Below are positions 26,182-33,634 of a stretch of 33,634 nt of DNA, one piece after another (within the stretch, counting starts at the first letter, position 1; the number at the start of each line of letters is the position of its first letter). Position numbers and translations under genes: made by a program. The stretch lies in NCBI GenBank assembly GCA_016764355.1, contig JAESSA010000013.1:1-33634 (forward strand), written 5' to 3'. The notes below the pieces were generated by a model. It saw nothing but the letters and a program-made list of their open reading frames with translations, was not told where the DNA came from and did not search any database. This stretch comes from Sneathiella sp. GTDB taxonomy: Bacteria; Pseudomonadota; Alphaproteobacteria; Sneathiellales; Sneathiellaceae.

Positions 26182-28383
26182 ATGATAAAAAAAGTGCTAT
26201 GCGCCAGCTGTGATGTCCATTGCCAAGTGAGCGCACACGTGCCTGATACTGGCCTGGTTAAAGATGTGAAGGTCAGGGCACAGAACCCAGCTAAATATAA
26301 AGCGAACATTTGTATCAAAGGCATTCATGCGCCCTTGGGCTTAAGCCACGAAAAACGAATTACTCATCCTTTAAAACGTGTTGGCGCGCGAGGCAGCGGT
26401 CAATGGGAACAGGTATCGTGGGATGAAGCCTTGAATGACATTGCTCTTCGCCTTAAAAAGATCGTTGAAGAACATGGCCCTGAGGCTCTTGCCGTTTCCG
26501 AGTCTCCTGCGATTGTTCAAAATAGTATGGGCATGACCCGACGCTTCATGAACTTACTGGGATCGCCAAATTATATCAGTGGTGTCGCCCTTTGTATGGG
26601 AAATACAGCGGCGGTAAATCGACTGACATATGGCTGGTTTCCTTTCCCTGATTTCCAGCGCGCGGAATGTATTGTTCTTTTCGGGCATGATCCAAAGCCT
26701 CATTCCTGGACACCAATTTATAACGCCATACGCAGAGCACAGCTCCGTGGAGCCAAACTGATCGTTATCGATCCAAGAGAAAGCGAAAATGCTAAAGTTG
26801 CTGATCTGTGGCTCCCCCTCAACCCCGGAACGGATGCCGCCCTTTGCTTCGGCTGGCTAAAAGTAATTATAGATGAAGAGCTTTATGATAAAGATTTCGT
26901 TGCAAATTGGACGACTGGTTTTGAGGAATTTAAAGAACGCGTAAATGAATTCCCTTTGGACCGTGTTGCCAAAATCACCGGTGTCGACGCGGACCTTATT
27001 GCCCAGTCCGCCCGAATGTACGCGACCAGCGGCCCTGCTGTCATTCCCTGGACACCAATTACAGACCAGCAACGTAACTCCACATCGGCCATTCGCCTTC
27101 ACGGTGCCTTAAGGGCGATCTGCGGATTTCTGGATGTGCCGGGCGGCGAAATAATGCACGGCTTCAACCCCGACGTTATATCCGAGACAGAGTTGGAAGT
27201 GCATGATGAACTGCCCCAAGCAAAAAGAGACTTACAACTGGGCGCGGATAAACATCCTGTTTTCACCTACAAAATGATGGCATCCCCTGAAATTCGCGCC
27301 GCCACTAAACGTGTTTGGGGTAATGAATGGGCAAACATAATATCCGGCAATTATATGGCTCACCCGACATCGGTTTTTAAAGCCATGAAGGGAGACGGCC
27401 CCTATCCAGTAAAAGCATTTTTCACTATCGCCAATAATACCCTAATGAGTTACGCAAATATGCCTCTCATCCATGAGGCGCTGTTAAATCAGGATTTAAT
27501 TGTCGCGTTTGAGCAATTCAGATCCCCCACGGCCCAGCTTGCAGATTATATTCTACCCAGCGACTCGTGGTTGGAGAGAAATGGCTTATCAGACGGTTTT
27601 GGATGGACCAGTATCGTTCGACCGTCTCAAAAAGTGGTCAACCCAGCAGGCGAGTGCCGCGGCATCTATCAGGTATGGAGTGGGCTGGCTAAGCGCATGG
27701 GATTTGGAGAACAGTTCCCTTGGAAAAATGAAGAGGCCTTAATGGATCACAGGCTTTCAAAACTAGGTATGAATTTTGAGGATTTTGCAGAAACCCACGC
27801 AATGCATATCCCTAAAATGACCCTGAAAAAATATGAAAAAACAGGTTTTGCTACACCGTCTGGAAAGGTGGAGCTCAAATCAAGTGTCTTAGAAAAATTC
27901 GGTTTTGATCCCCTTCCCTATTGGCGCGAAGATCCAGATCTTGGCCCAGACTTCCCCTTAAAAATGTTTGTCGGGGTTCGGGAAGATGAATATTTCCAGA
28001 CAGGTCACCGCCATATAGAAAAATTCCGAAAGCGCAATACAGAGCCCTATTTCTTCGTTTCAGTAAAAGATGCTGATGAAGCCGGGCTCACCCAAGGGAA
28101 CTGGGCTGAGGTTTTCACTGTTTTGGGCAGCGTAAAAGCCAAAGTGGATATTCAGGAACAAATGCCTGAGGGTGTCATCCGAGTTCCTCATGGTTGGTGG
28201 GACCCTGAACGAGAAGAAGGGGACGGCTCCCTTTCCGGCGCATGGGAATTTGCTGATAGCCAAATTTGCCCTGATGACGATGATCATATAGACCGAGAAC
28301 AAGGCATTCCCCAATTAAAGGGAACGGCGTGTCGCATTCAACCTTTGAGCGCTGATTATAGCGCGAAATATGCGCAAAAATAA
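26182..28383 (+). CDS. Molybdopterin oxidoreductase (DMSO reductase superfamily) with 4Fe-4S cluster
   Basis: 733-residue Mo/W-bis-MGD enzyme. N-terminal Cys7, Cys10, Cys14 and Cys44 form a Cys-X2-Cys-X3-Cys-Xn-Cys 4Fe-4S site, followed by the molybdopterin domain (GSGQWEQVSWDEAL, AVSESPAIVQ, LGSPNYISGVALCMGN), with Cys138 a candidate molybdenum ligand. The C-terminal MGD-binding domain spans about 590-733. No Tat signal peptide, so it is likely cytoplasmic. ATG 26182 is chosen for AGGAG 9 bases upstream and because it gives the Cys-rich N-terminus at once; the longer frame to 26095 has no support. No partner subunits nearby. Reaction unknown. A perfect hairpin follows it. Confidence 0.9.
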   Translation: MIKKVLCASCDVHCQVSAHVPDTGLVKDVKVRAQNPAKYKANICIKGIHAPLGLSHEKRITHPLKRVGARGSGQWEQVSWDEALNDIALRLKKIVEEHGPEALAVSESPAIVQNSMGMTRRFMNLLGSPNYISGVALCMGNTAAVNRLTYGWFPFPDFQRAECIVLFGHDPKPHSWTPIYNAIRRAQLRGAKLIVIDPRESENAKVADLWLPLNPGTDAALCFGWLKVIIDEELYDKDFVANWTTGFEEFKERVNEFPLDRVAKITGVDADLIAQSARMYATSGPAVIPWTPITDQQRNSTSAIRLHGALRAICGFLDVPGGEIMHGFNPDVISETELEVHDELPQAKRDLQLGADKHPVFTYKMMASPEIRAATKRVWGNEWANIISGNYMAHPTSVFKAMKGDGPYPVKAFFTIANNTLMSYANMPLIHEALLNQDLIVAFEQFRSPTAQLADYILPSDSWLERNGLSDGFGWTSIVRPSQKVVNPAGECRGIYQVWSGLAKRMGFGEQFPWKNEEALMDHRLSKLGMNFEDFAETHAMHIPKMTLKKYEKTGFATPSGKVELKSSVLEKFGFDPLPYWREDPDLGPDFPLKMFVGVREDEYFQTGHRHIEKFRKRNTEPYFFVSVKDADEAGLTQGNWAEVFTVLGSVKAKVDIQEQMPEGVIRVPHGWWDPEREEGDGSLSGAWEFADSQICPDDDDHIDREQGIPQLKGTACRIQPLSADYSAKYAQK

Positions 28384-28393
28384 TTGAGACGAC

Positions 28394-28412
28394 GGGGAGG
28401 AATGTCCTCCCC
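28394..28412. terminator. Perfect GC-rich hairpin between molybdoenzyme and HxlR genes
   Basis: GGGGAGGA (28394-28401), loop ATG, TCCTCCCC (28405-28412): a perfect 8-bp stem 10 bases after the molybdoenzyme stop. No U-run follows, so it may be an attenuator or a stabiliser of the 3' end rather than a full terminator. Confidence 0.55.
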
Positions 28413-28435
28413 TTCAAAACAGAACGAGAGACCGG

Positions 28436-28948
28436 ATGAAACGAAGTTCGCTTGCTGACAGATATTGCTCTATTGCCCGCTCCAGCGCAGAATTGGTGGA
28501 TGGTTGGACATTCGTGATTTTACGAGAAATATTTCTCCACAATCGCCGCTTCGATGGCTTACAGGCTCAAACGGGAATGTCTCCTCGCTCCCTCACTTTA
28601 CGGTTAAAACTCCTAGTGGAAGAAAAAATTCTAGAAAAAACCGCTTATCAGCCAGCTCCCAAGCGGTACGAATATCGGCTCACCCCCAAAGGTCTAGATC
28701 TTTGGCCAATGGTTGTAATGCTAAAACAATGGGGCGATAAGTGGCAAGGCCCGTGGGAGGGGGATCAACCGCCTCTTGGTCTAACTCACAAGGGGCATGA
28801 TCACGAATTAACGCTCGAAATATCCTGTAAAACCTGCAACGAACTTGTAGATGCGCATTCAGGGGAATCTTATATCAGCGCCCCAATGGCAGCAGAGCGT
28901 GCTGCGATGGCAAAGACCCATGAGAAAAAGATCAAGGGCATTGTGTAA
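28436..28948 (+). CDS. HxlR-family winged-helix regulator
   Basis: 170-residue regulator. The winged-helix region (about residues 10-95) has CSIARSSAELVDGWTFVILREI, RRFDGLQAQTGMSPRSLTLRL and KRYEYRLTPKGLDLWPMV, the HxlR signature. A C-terminal extension carries CKTC and more polar sequence, beyond the usual 110-120 residues of HxlR. Co-directional with the molybdoenzyme (52-base gap), so it may regulate it; it meets maiA tail to tail with no gap at 28948/28949. ATG 28436 has a modest site. HxlR proteins often respond to electrophiles or formaldehyde, but the ligand here is unknown. Confidence 0.85.
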   Translation: MKRSSLADRYCSIARSSAELVDGWTFVILREIFLHNRRFDGLQAQTGMSPRSLTLRLKLLVEEKILEKTAYQPAPKRYEYRLTPKGLDLWPMVVMLKQWGDKWQGPWEGDQPPLGLTHKGHDHELTLEISCKTCNELVDAHSGESYISAPMAAERAAMAKTHEKKIKGIV

Positions 28949-29599
28949 TCATTCTGCGTCAGGTTGGTTTTCTGGCCGTGCATCTTTGAAGGGGATAAGG
29001 TCCCGGCAATTTTCTTCAATGCGCAAAATGTTTGGATAATCATTCATCGGTATATCAAACCGCCGGGCATTGTAGATTTGCGGGATTAAACAGCAATCGG
29101 CCATACCCGGTCCACTGCCGTGGCAGAAATCCCCTGTATGGGCAGCGTTTTCAAGCATGACCTCAAAAGCTCTAAATCCTTCGCTCACCCAATGGCTATA
29201 CCATTCCGTCTTGCCAGCTTGGCTGGCATCCATTTCGGTCACCAGATATTTAAGCACCCGCAGATTATTTAAGGGATGCATCTCACAGGCAATGACATCG
29301 CACAAGCTTCGCACCTGGGCTCTCTCGAGAGCCTCTTTAGGCAACAAGGCGGGATAGGGATATTGCTCTTCCAGATATTCAAGGATGCTTAAGGACTGGT
29401 TAAGATACGTGCCGTCCACATCCAAGACTGGCACGAGTTTTTGGGGATTGAGGGAGGAGAATTCTGCACTATTGTGCATACCACCCCCCGTCACCAGATG
29501 AACCCCCACATGGCGCCACTCAAGACCCTTCAAGTTCAAGGCAATACGCACCCGGTAGGACGCACTGGATCGCCAATAGCCATGAAGGGTGAGGGTCAT
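28949..29599 (-). CDS. maiA: Maleylacetoacetate isomerase (zeta-class GST)
   Basis: 216-residue glutathione transferase-fold enzyme converting maleylacetoacetate to fumarylacetoacetate with glutathione, the penultimate step of homogentisate breakdown. The N-terminal thioredoxin-like motif is SSASYRVRIALNLKG (residues 11-25), with QSLSILEYLEEQYP later binding glutathione. The true start is ATG 29599, preceded by AAGGAG at 6-base spacing; the longer frame upstream lies in fahA. Its ATG overlaps the fahA stop by one base (TAATG), so translation is coupled. Last gene of the operon; it abuts the HxlR gene end to end. Confidence 0.93.
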   Translation of the reverse strand: MTLTLHGYWRSSASYRVRIALNLKGLEWRHVGVHLVTGGGMHNSAEFSSLNPQKLVPVLDVDGTYLNQSLSILEYLEEQYPYPALLPKEALERAQVRSLCDVIACEMHPLNNLRVLKYLVTEMDASQAGKTEWYSHWVSEGFRAFEVMLENAAHTGDFCHGSGPGMADCCLIPQIYNARRFDIPMNDYPNILRIEENCRDLIPFKDARPENQPDAE

Positions 29600-30906
29600 T
29601 ACATCTCCTTTAACGACGGATGTTGAACTGCAGGCAGGATTTTGCCCGTCGCATCGCCAAATCCAATGCGGTAGCCATCCCCCTGACACCAACCGGTCAT
29701 GGAAATGGTATCGCCATCTTCAATAAAGGTACGGCTCTCGCCGCCGTCCAACGTCATGGGATTTTGCCCGTTCCAAGATAGCTCTAAAAAGCTGCCAAGA
29801 CTGTCTTTATCCTGCCCGCTTATGGTGCCCGATCCCAGCAAGTCGCCACTGCGCATAGCACAGCCGCAAGCCGCATGATGAGCAAGCTGTTGAGGGCTAG
29901 ACCAATACATATATTTAAAATTGGTTTTGCAGATTGTCGTGGCTTTTGCCGCCGCCTCTGGCTGTACTGTCACTTGCAATTTGAGATTGTAGTTATAACC
30001 GGCCTTTTGCCGTAAATAAGGTAAGGGTTCCGGGTCTTGGACCGGCCCCGCTTGGCGGAACGGCTCCATCGCTGCGCGGGTGACCACCCAAGGGGAGATC
30101 GTACTGGCAAAGGCTTTGGCCTGGAAAGGTCCCAAGGGCTGATATTCCCATACTTGAATATCCCGTGCACTCCAATCATTGAGGATGACATAACCGAAAA
30201 TCATCTCGTTGGCCTGATCCACCGTAATGGGTTGCCCCATGGGGTTTGAAGTCCCAACGATTGCCGCGATTTCAAGTTCCATGTCGAGCTTGCGGCACGC
30301 ATCGAAAATTGGACCGTCGCTCCCCGGCGGCTTTATTTGTCCCAAAGGCCGATGAATATCTGTGCCACTGGCAACGACGGTGCTAGCGCGGCCGTTATAA
30401 CCGATCGGGATATGCAGCCAGTTTGGCATTAGTGCGTTATCAGGATCACGGAACATGGTGCCCACATTGGTCGCATGTTCTTTTGATGCATAAAAATCCG
30501 TATAATCCCCAACCTGCACCGGCATATGCAGGGTAGCGTCTGCTTGGGACACTAAGGCCAGTGCCCGCAAATCCTCATCATCCTGAAGCGTGCGGGAGGA
30601 CGCATCCAGCAATGCGCTGACAACGGCGCGCACCTCTGCCCACACCTTGGGACCAAGGCTCATAAACCGGTTTATGTCCGGCGCGGAGAAAATGTCTTTC
30701 GAAATGGGGATAAGCCACGTTTTCTCCAGCACCGACAAATCAAGAATTTGATCCCCGATGGCAACCCCGACCCTTTTTTCAGGCTTGCCCGCCGTGGTAA
30801 AAACCCCAAAGGGAAGGTTCTGGATAGGGAAATGACAATCGGGCTGATTGGCACTCACCAGCCAACTTTTAAGGGCCGGATCATTTGTTTTATCGTCTGT
30901 TGTCAT
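29599..30906 (-). CDS. fahA: Fumarylacetoacetase
   Basis: 435-residue fumarylacetoacetate hydrolase, splitting fumarylacetoacetate into fumarate and acetoacetate as the last step of tyrosine/homogentisate catabolism. The full-length class has an N-terminal SH3-like part (to about 130) and the FAH catalytic domain with GDYTDFYASKEHATNVG, KLDMELEIAAIVG and GYVILNDWSARDIQVWEY, which carry the metal ligands (Asp, Glu, Glu, Asp). ATG 30906 lies 14 bases after the hppD stop. The gene order hppD-fahA-maiA is a typical tyrosine-degradation operon. Confidence 0.95.
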   Translation of the reverse strand: MTTDDKTNDPALKSWLVSANQPDCHFPIQNLPFGVFTTAGKPEKRVGVAIGDQILDLSVLEKTWLIPISKDIFSAPDINRFMSLGPKVWAEVRAVVSALLDASSRTLQDDEDLRALALVSQADATLHMPVQVGDYTDFYASKEHATNVGTMFRDPDNALMPNWLHIPIGYNGRASTVVASGTDIHRPLGQIKPPGSDGPIFDACRKLDMELEIAAIVGTSNPMGQPITVDQANEMIFGYVILNDWSARDIQVWEYQPLGPFQAKAFASTISPWVVTRAAMEPFRQAGPVQDPEPLPYLRQKAGYNYNLKLQVTVQPEAAAKATTICKTNFKYMYWSSPQQLAHHAACGCAMRSGDLLGSGTISGQDKDSLGSFLELSWNGQNPMTLDGGESRTFIEDGDTISMTGWCQGDGYRIGFGDATGKILPAVQHPSLKEM

Positions 30907-30920
30907 AATATCTTTAACCC

Positions 30921-32021
30921 TTAGTCGGTTTTAATCACGCCCCGTGCGATCTGATCCCGTTCGATTGACTCGAACAGCGCCTTAAAGTTCCCCTCGCCAA
31001 ATCCATCATCTTTTTTCCGCTGGATGAATTCAAAGAAAACCGGCCCAATGACCGTATCAGAGAAAATCTGCAACAACAGCCGCGGATCGCCATCTTCAGT
31101 CGAGCCATCAAGCAGTATTCCGCGCATTTGCAATTCTCCCACAGGTTCCCCATGCCCCGGTAGACGATCTTCCAGCATGTCGTAATAGGTGCTGGGCGGC
31201 GCGGTCATGAAAGGCACGCCTTTTTTCTTTAACATGTCCCAGCTGGCCAACAAATCTTCACTTTCAAAGGCGATATGCTGAATGCCTTCGCCATTATATT
31301 CCATCAAAAATTCTTCGATTTGTCCGGTGCCCGCAGAGGCCTCTTCATTGAGGGGAATACGGATTTTGCCGTCTGGTGCGGTGAGCGCCCGTGATTTAAG
31401 GCCCGTATATTCGCCCTTAATATCGAAATAGCGGATTTCGCGGAAATTAAACAGTTTCTCGTAAAAATCGCCCCAATATCCCATGCGACCGCGATAGACA
31501 TTATGGGTCATGTGATCGATGACTTTAAAACCACAGCCGACGGGATGACGGTCCACCCCTTCAATAAATTCAAAATCGATATCGTAAATGCTCTGCCCTT
31601 CCTCATACCGATCGATCAGGTATAGGGGCGCACCGCCGATACCCTTGATCGCGGGCAAGCGCAGCTCCATCGGACCTGTTGGGATGTCCACAGGCTGAGC
31701 GCCCAGCTCCAACGCGCGGGTGTAGGCTTTGTGGGAATCTTTCACCCGAAAGGCAAGACCGCAGGCGCAGGGACCGTGTTCTTCGGCAAAATACGCCGCG
31801 TGGCTTTTGGGCTCATTATTGATGATCAGGTTTATGCCGCCTTGGCGAAACAACACCACATCTTTAGATCGATGAGTGGCGACCTTTGTAAAGCCCATCA
31901 TCTCGAATATGGGTTCTAACACACCCGGCTTGGGCGAGGCGAATTCAACGAATTCAAAGCCATCAAGGCCCATGGGGTTTTCATATAAATCGGTGGAATT
32001 CTGGGTATCTGCTTTTGTCAT
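30921..32021 (-). CDS. hppD: 4-hydroxyphenylpyruvate dioxygenase
   Basis: 366-residue VOC-fold, Fe(II)-dependent dioxygenase turning 4-hydroxyphenylpyruvate into homogentisate. Iron ligands are His170 (VIDHMTHNV), His249 (IQHIAF) and Glu331 (VFFEFIQR). The C-terminal helix region [20 protein letters not shown], which closes the active site, is present. Length fits the bacterial family. It follows the VOC gene by 130 bases, in which there is a hairpin (32064-32079) but no promoter I can support. Start ATG 32021 has a GAGAG-type site. Confidence 0.96.
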   Translation of the reverse strand: MTKADTQNSTDLYENPMGLDGFEFVEFASPKPGVLEPIFEMMGFTKVATHRSKDVVLFRQGGINLIINNEPKSHAAYFAEEHGPCACGLAFRVKDSHKAYTRALELGAQPVDIPTGPMELRLPAIKGIGGAPLYLIDRYEEGQSIYDIDFEFIEGVDRHPVGCGFKVIDHMTHNVYRGRMGYWGDFYEKLFNFREIRYFDIKGEYTGLKSRALTAPDGKIRIPLNEEASAGTGQIEEFLMEYNGEGIQHIAFESEDLLASWDMLKKKGVPFMTAPPSTYYDMLEDRLPGHGEPVGELQMRGILLDGSTEDGDPRLLLQIFSDTVIGPVFFEFIQRKKDDGFGEGNFKALFESIERDQIARGVIKTD

Positions 32022-32063
32022 TTTTGACTCTCATTTTTATAGATCAGGGTGCGTTAAGGGGCT

Positions 32064-32079
32064 CTCCGACTTATCGGAG
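32064..32079 (-). other. Stem-loop in the VOC-hppD spacer
   Basis: CTCCGA (32064-32069), loop CTTA, TCGGAG (32074-32079). Perfect 6-bp stem, extended by weaker pairs, in the 130-base spacer of the operon. No U-run, so processing or attenuation is more likely than termination. Confidence 0.45.
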
Positions 32080-32151
32080 GGGCGCAGGCAATGCCCCGCA
32101 CACTGTTCGCCAGAATGTCTCCGATCATGAGATACATATGCCTATGCTCCT

Positions 32152-32688
32152 TTACGGGCGATGACTGCCGTCATGCATCCATTTTGCATGATCGGGGGCC
32201 ACCTTGGTTTTGTCCCATTCGTTCAGCATGTCCCATTTCACCTGATCCAGCTTTTTATCCATGTCTGCCGTGCTGGTATTAACGGCAAGCTCAAGGCGAT
32301 GACCGCTGGGATCAAAGAAATAGATAGATTTAAAGATAGTGTGATCGGTCGGCCCGACAACCTCTATTCCGTCGGCCTCCAATTTTGCCTTGGTTAAAGC
32401 CAGATCATTCAGATCATCAATTTGAAAGGCGATATGCTGCACCCAATCAGGAGTGTTTTGATCCCGATCCATTTCCGGGAAGGACGGCAGCTCGAAAAAC
32501 GCCAGTACATTGCCCGCGCCCGCATCCAAAAACACATGCATATAAGGGTCTGGCGCTTTGGTGGAGGGCACTTCATTTTCAGCAATCGCCAGAATAAAAT
32601 CCATGTTCAGGTATTTCCCATACCATTCCACCGTCTGCTTGGCATTCCGGCAGCGATAAGCCACATGGTGGATCTTGTTAATTTTCAT
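32152..32688 (-). CDS. Single-domain VOC (glyoxalase/extradiol dioxygenase) protein
   Basis: 178-residue protein of the vicinal-oxygen-chelate superfamily and first gene of the tyrosine-catabolic operon. Metal-site residues in the order of the fold are His8 (HHVAYRC), His85 (VQHIAF) and Glu133 (HRLELAV), the 2-His-1-Glu set of Fe-dependent extradiol dioxygenases; Glu66 (FFELP) gives a possible fourth glyoxalase-type ligand. Tyr123 (SIYFFDP) is the residue type often found near the active site. ATG 32688 is decided by GAGGAG 6-7 bases upstream; the longer frame has no support. Function is not established: dioxygenase, isomerase or lyase are all possible. Confidence 0.85.
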   Translation of the reverse strand: MKINKIHHVAYRCRNAKQTVEWYGKYLNMDFILAIAENEVPSTKAPDPYMHVFLDAGAGNVLAFFELPSFPEMDRDQNTPDWVQHIAFQIDDLNDLALTKAKLEADGIEVVGPTDHTIFKSIYFFDPSGHRLELAVNTSTADMDKKLDQVKWDMLNEWDKTKVAPDHAKWMHDGSHRP

Positions 32689-32747
32689 TTCTATCTCCTC
32701 AAATAGACAGGCAGGAGGGCGCATCTCTTCGGCTCTCTCACAAAACA

Positions 32748-32776
32748 ATAATGGTAACATTTGTTACTAAAGTCAA
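32748..32776 (-). promoter_or_regulatory. Promoter of the VOC-hppD-fahA-maiA operon with embedded dyad
   Basis: On the minus strand TTGACT (32776-32771), a 17-base spacer, then CATTAT (32753-32748), giving a transcription start about 50 bases upstream of the VOC start. The spacer is nearly filled by the perfect dyad GTAAC-ATTT-GTTAC (32754-32767), so a bound repressor would block RNA polymerase. Confidence 0.65.
32754..32767. promoter_or_regulatory. Candidate operator, 14-bp dyad
   Basis: GTAAC (32754-32758), ATTT, GTTAC (32763-32767), inside the promoter spacer of the catabolic operon. The GGTAAC half resembles GGTTAC at 32875-32880 near the MarR gene, so one regulator could bind both. Confidence 0.55.
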
Positions 32777-32823
32777 TATGGATTCACATTATATTTTTTG
32801 ATTATATCTGCGCATATAAGCAA

Positions 32824-32852
32824 TTGAACTCAGACCCCGTTCAATTTATAAT
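32824..32852 (+). promoter_or_regulatory. Promoter of the MarR gene
   Basis: TTGAAC (32824-32829), 17-base spacer, TATAAT (32847-32852, perfect -10), 45 bases upstream of ATG 32898. Confidence 0.7.
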
Positions 32853-32853
32853 A

Positions 32854-32884
32854 TCAAATGTTATGAATTTGATTGGTTACCAAT
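32854..32884. promoter_or_regulatory. Dyads at the MarR transcription start and leader
   Basis: TCAAAT (32854-32859) and ATTTGA (32867-32872) form a 19-bp dyad across the expected transcription start; ATTGG-TTA-CCAAT (32872-32884) follows just upstream of the ribosome-binding site. Placement suits autoregulation. Confidence 0.5.
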
Positions 32885-32897
32885 AAGGACAGTTCCG

Positions 32898-33437
32898 ATG
32901 GCAAAGGATAGCCGCACAATTCGCGGGGAGATTAAAACACCCCTTGATGGTTCGTGGGAGATACCCAAAGACAAGGCAACGCGGGACGATGCCCATCTGG
33001 ACCTCACCACCTTCTACCCCTACCGCCTGTCTATCCTGAATATAGCGGTGAGCAAGTCCATCTCTCAACTTTACGCGGATCGGTTTAATTTAAACCGCCA
33101 TGAATGGCGCATCATCGCTGCCCTTGGGGATCAACAGCCCCTCACCGCCACGGATATTGCCAAGATCACCAGTATGGAGAAAATGCCCGTCAGCCGCGGG
33201 GTGGCTAAATTGATCGAGGACGAGATGATCGAGGCTACGGAGAACGCATCCGACCGCCGCCAGAAAACCCTCCGCCTGTCCAAAAAAGGCACCACCATCT
33301 ACAAACAAATCGTCCCCCTCGCCCAAGCCCGCGAGGATTACATCCTGTCTGGCCTAACACCGGACGAGTACGCAGAACTCAACCGGCTTCTTGGGAAGAC
33401 TTATGAAAAGGCGCTGGAGTTGCAACGGCGGGGGTGA
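32898..33437 (+). CDS. MarR-family transcriptional regulator, likely of the hppD operon
   Basis: 179-residue MarR protein. The fold is helix 1 (SILNIAVSKSISQLYADRF), the winged helix-turn-helix (LTATDIAKITSMEKMPVSRGVAKLIEDEMIEATE), then the wing with SDRRQKTLRLSKKG, the Asp-Arg-Arg signature of MarR. The N-terminal 40 residues are an extension. It is divergent from the catabolic operon, a standard arrangement for local repressors of aromatic catabolism. ATG 32898 has AAGGAC 9 bases upstream. The ligand could be tyrosine, 4-hydroxyphenylpyruvate or homogentisate; this is inference. Confidence 0.88.
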   Translation: MAKDSRTIRGEIKTPLDGSWEIPKDKATRDDAHLDLTTFYPYRLSILNIAVSKSISQLYADRFNLNRHEWRIIAALGDQQPLTATDIAKITSMEKMPVSRGVAKLIEDEMIEATENASDRRQKTLRLSKKGTTIYKQIVPLAQAREDYILSGLTPDEYAELNRLLGKTYEKALELQRRG

Positions 33438-33548
33438 GAGTTTTTTTTGGAACCCAAATTAGGTAAAAATTTCTCTAGCGCGGCTAATAAAAAACATCCA
33501 GCTTGCCATCGTAGGTTTTTAAAACATAACTGAAGGTCTACTATCGAG

Positions 33549-33634
33549 GGCGATCTCAACGGGTCAATGCAACACTTTAATCTTTAATGAAAAGATGGAG
33601 TGTTGTTATGAGTTACAGACGACGCATATATTTT
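33549..33634 (+). mobile_element. Left end of an IS30-family insertion sequence (truncated by the window)
   Basis: GGTCAATGCAACA at 33562-33574 closely resembles the inner part of the IS30 terminal inverted repeat as I recall it, and an ORF beginning MSYRRRIYF starts about 60 bases in, as in IS30 elements. Only this left end lies in the window; the right repeat and target duplication cannot be seen. The outer boundary at 33549 assumes a 26-bp repeat. Confidence 0.5.
33608..33634 (+). CDS. Partial ORF, likely IS30-family transposase N-terminus
   Basis: ATG 33608 with GGAG 7 bases upstream opens a frame of nine codons (MSYRRRIYF) that runs off the window. The start is like those of some proteobacterial IS30 transposases. 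Too short for a firm call. Confidence 0.45.

Overview
The window looks like a chromosomal segment of an alphaproteobacterium of moderate GC content, probably free-living and aerobic. The best evidence is the block isoaspartate-methyltransferase-like gene / tolC / PopZ-family gene (DUF2497) / valS, all on the minus strand, an arrangement I know from many alphaproteobacteria. The cytochrome oxidase operon and the tyrosine-catabolism cluster fit the same setting. I cannot name the genus.

Layout. (1) 211-4618, plus strand: an orphan family-3 solute-binding protein, a small DUF995-like secreted protein, a secreted alpha/beta hydrolase next to an MlaA-type outer-membrane lipid-transport protein, and a glycine-rich membrane stress protein. 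(2) 4932-9351, plus strand: a five-gene haem-copper oxidase operon (subunits II, I, two subunit-III-type proteins, IV) with all CuA, haem and CuB ligands intact. (3) 9380-11922, minus strand: an unrecognised two-helix membrane protein and a secreted serine hydrolase. (4) 12054-18895, minus strand: valS, popZ-like, tolC, PIMT-like, a small secreted protein and a GH24 lysozyme. (5) 19180-22199, plus strand: a YkvA/DUF1232 protein with a strong ribosome-binding site but no ATG/GTG/TTG at the right distance, tRNA-Cys, a membrane adenylate cyclase and a second orphan solute-binding protein. (6) 22248-26026: a flavin oxidoreductase (minus), a YqaE/Pmp3 peptide, tRNA-Asn with a clear promoter and terminator, and an orphan CHASE4-type histidine kinase. 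(7) 26182-33437: a molybdopterin oxidoreductase and an HxlR regulator (plus), which meet tail to tail a minus-strand operon VOC protein - hppD - fahA - maiA, divergent from a MarR regulator. (8) The right edge appears to enter an IS30-family insertion sequence.

How the genes work together. The 28949-32688 operon covers 4-hydroxyphenylpyruvate to homogentisate (HppD) and maleylacetoacetate to fumarate plus acetoacetate (MaiA, FahA). The canonical cupin homogentisate 1,2-dioxygenase between these steps is not in the window; a 178-residue VOC protein with a complete His-His-Glu triad is the first gene of the operon. The MarR/operon intergenic region has two sigma70-like promoters with 17-bp spacers and several dyads, one of which fills the spacer of the catabolic promoter, so MarR control of the operon is a specific, testable prediction. 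The oxidase operon lacks haem and copper assembly genes here and may be an accessory terminal oxidase. The hydrolase-MlaA pair suggests outer-membrane lipid maintenance.

I see no CRISPR array, integrase, prophage block or riboswitch. The most interesting points are the VOC-for-HmgA question and its promoter architecture, the non-lipoprotein MlaA with a long N-terminal extension next to a hydrolase, the likely non-AUG start of the DUF1232 gene, and the self-contained oxidase operon.
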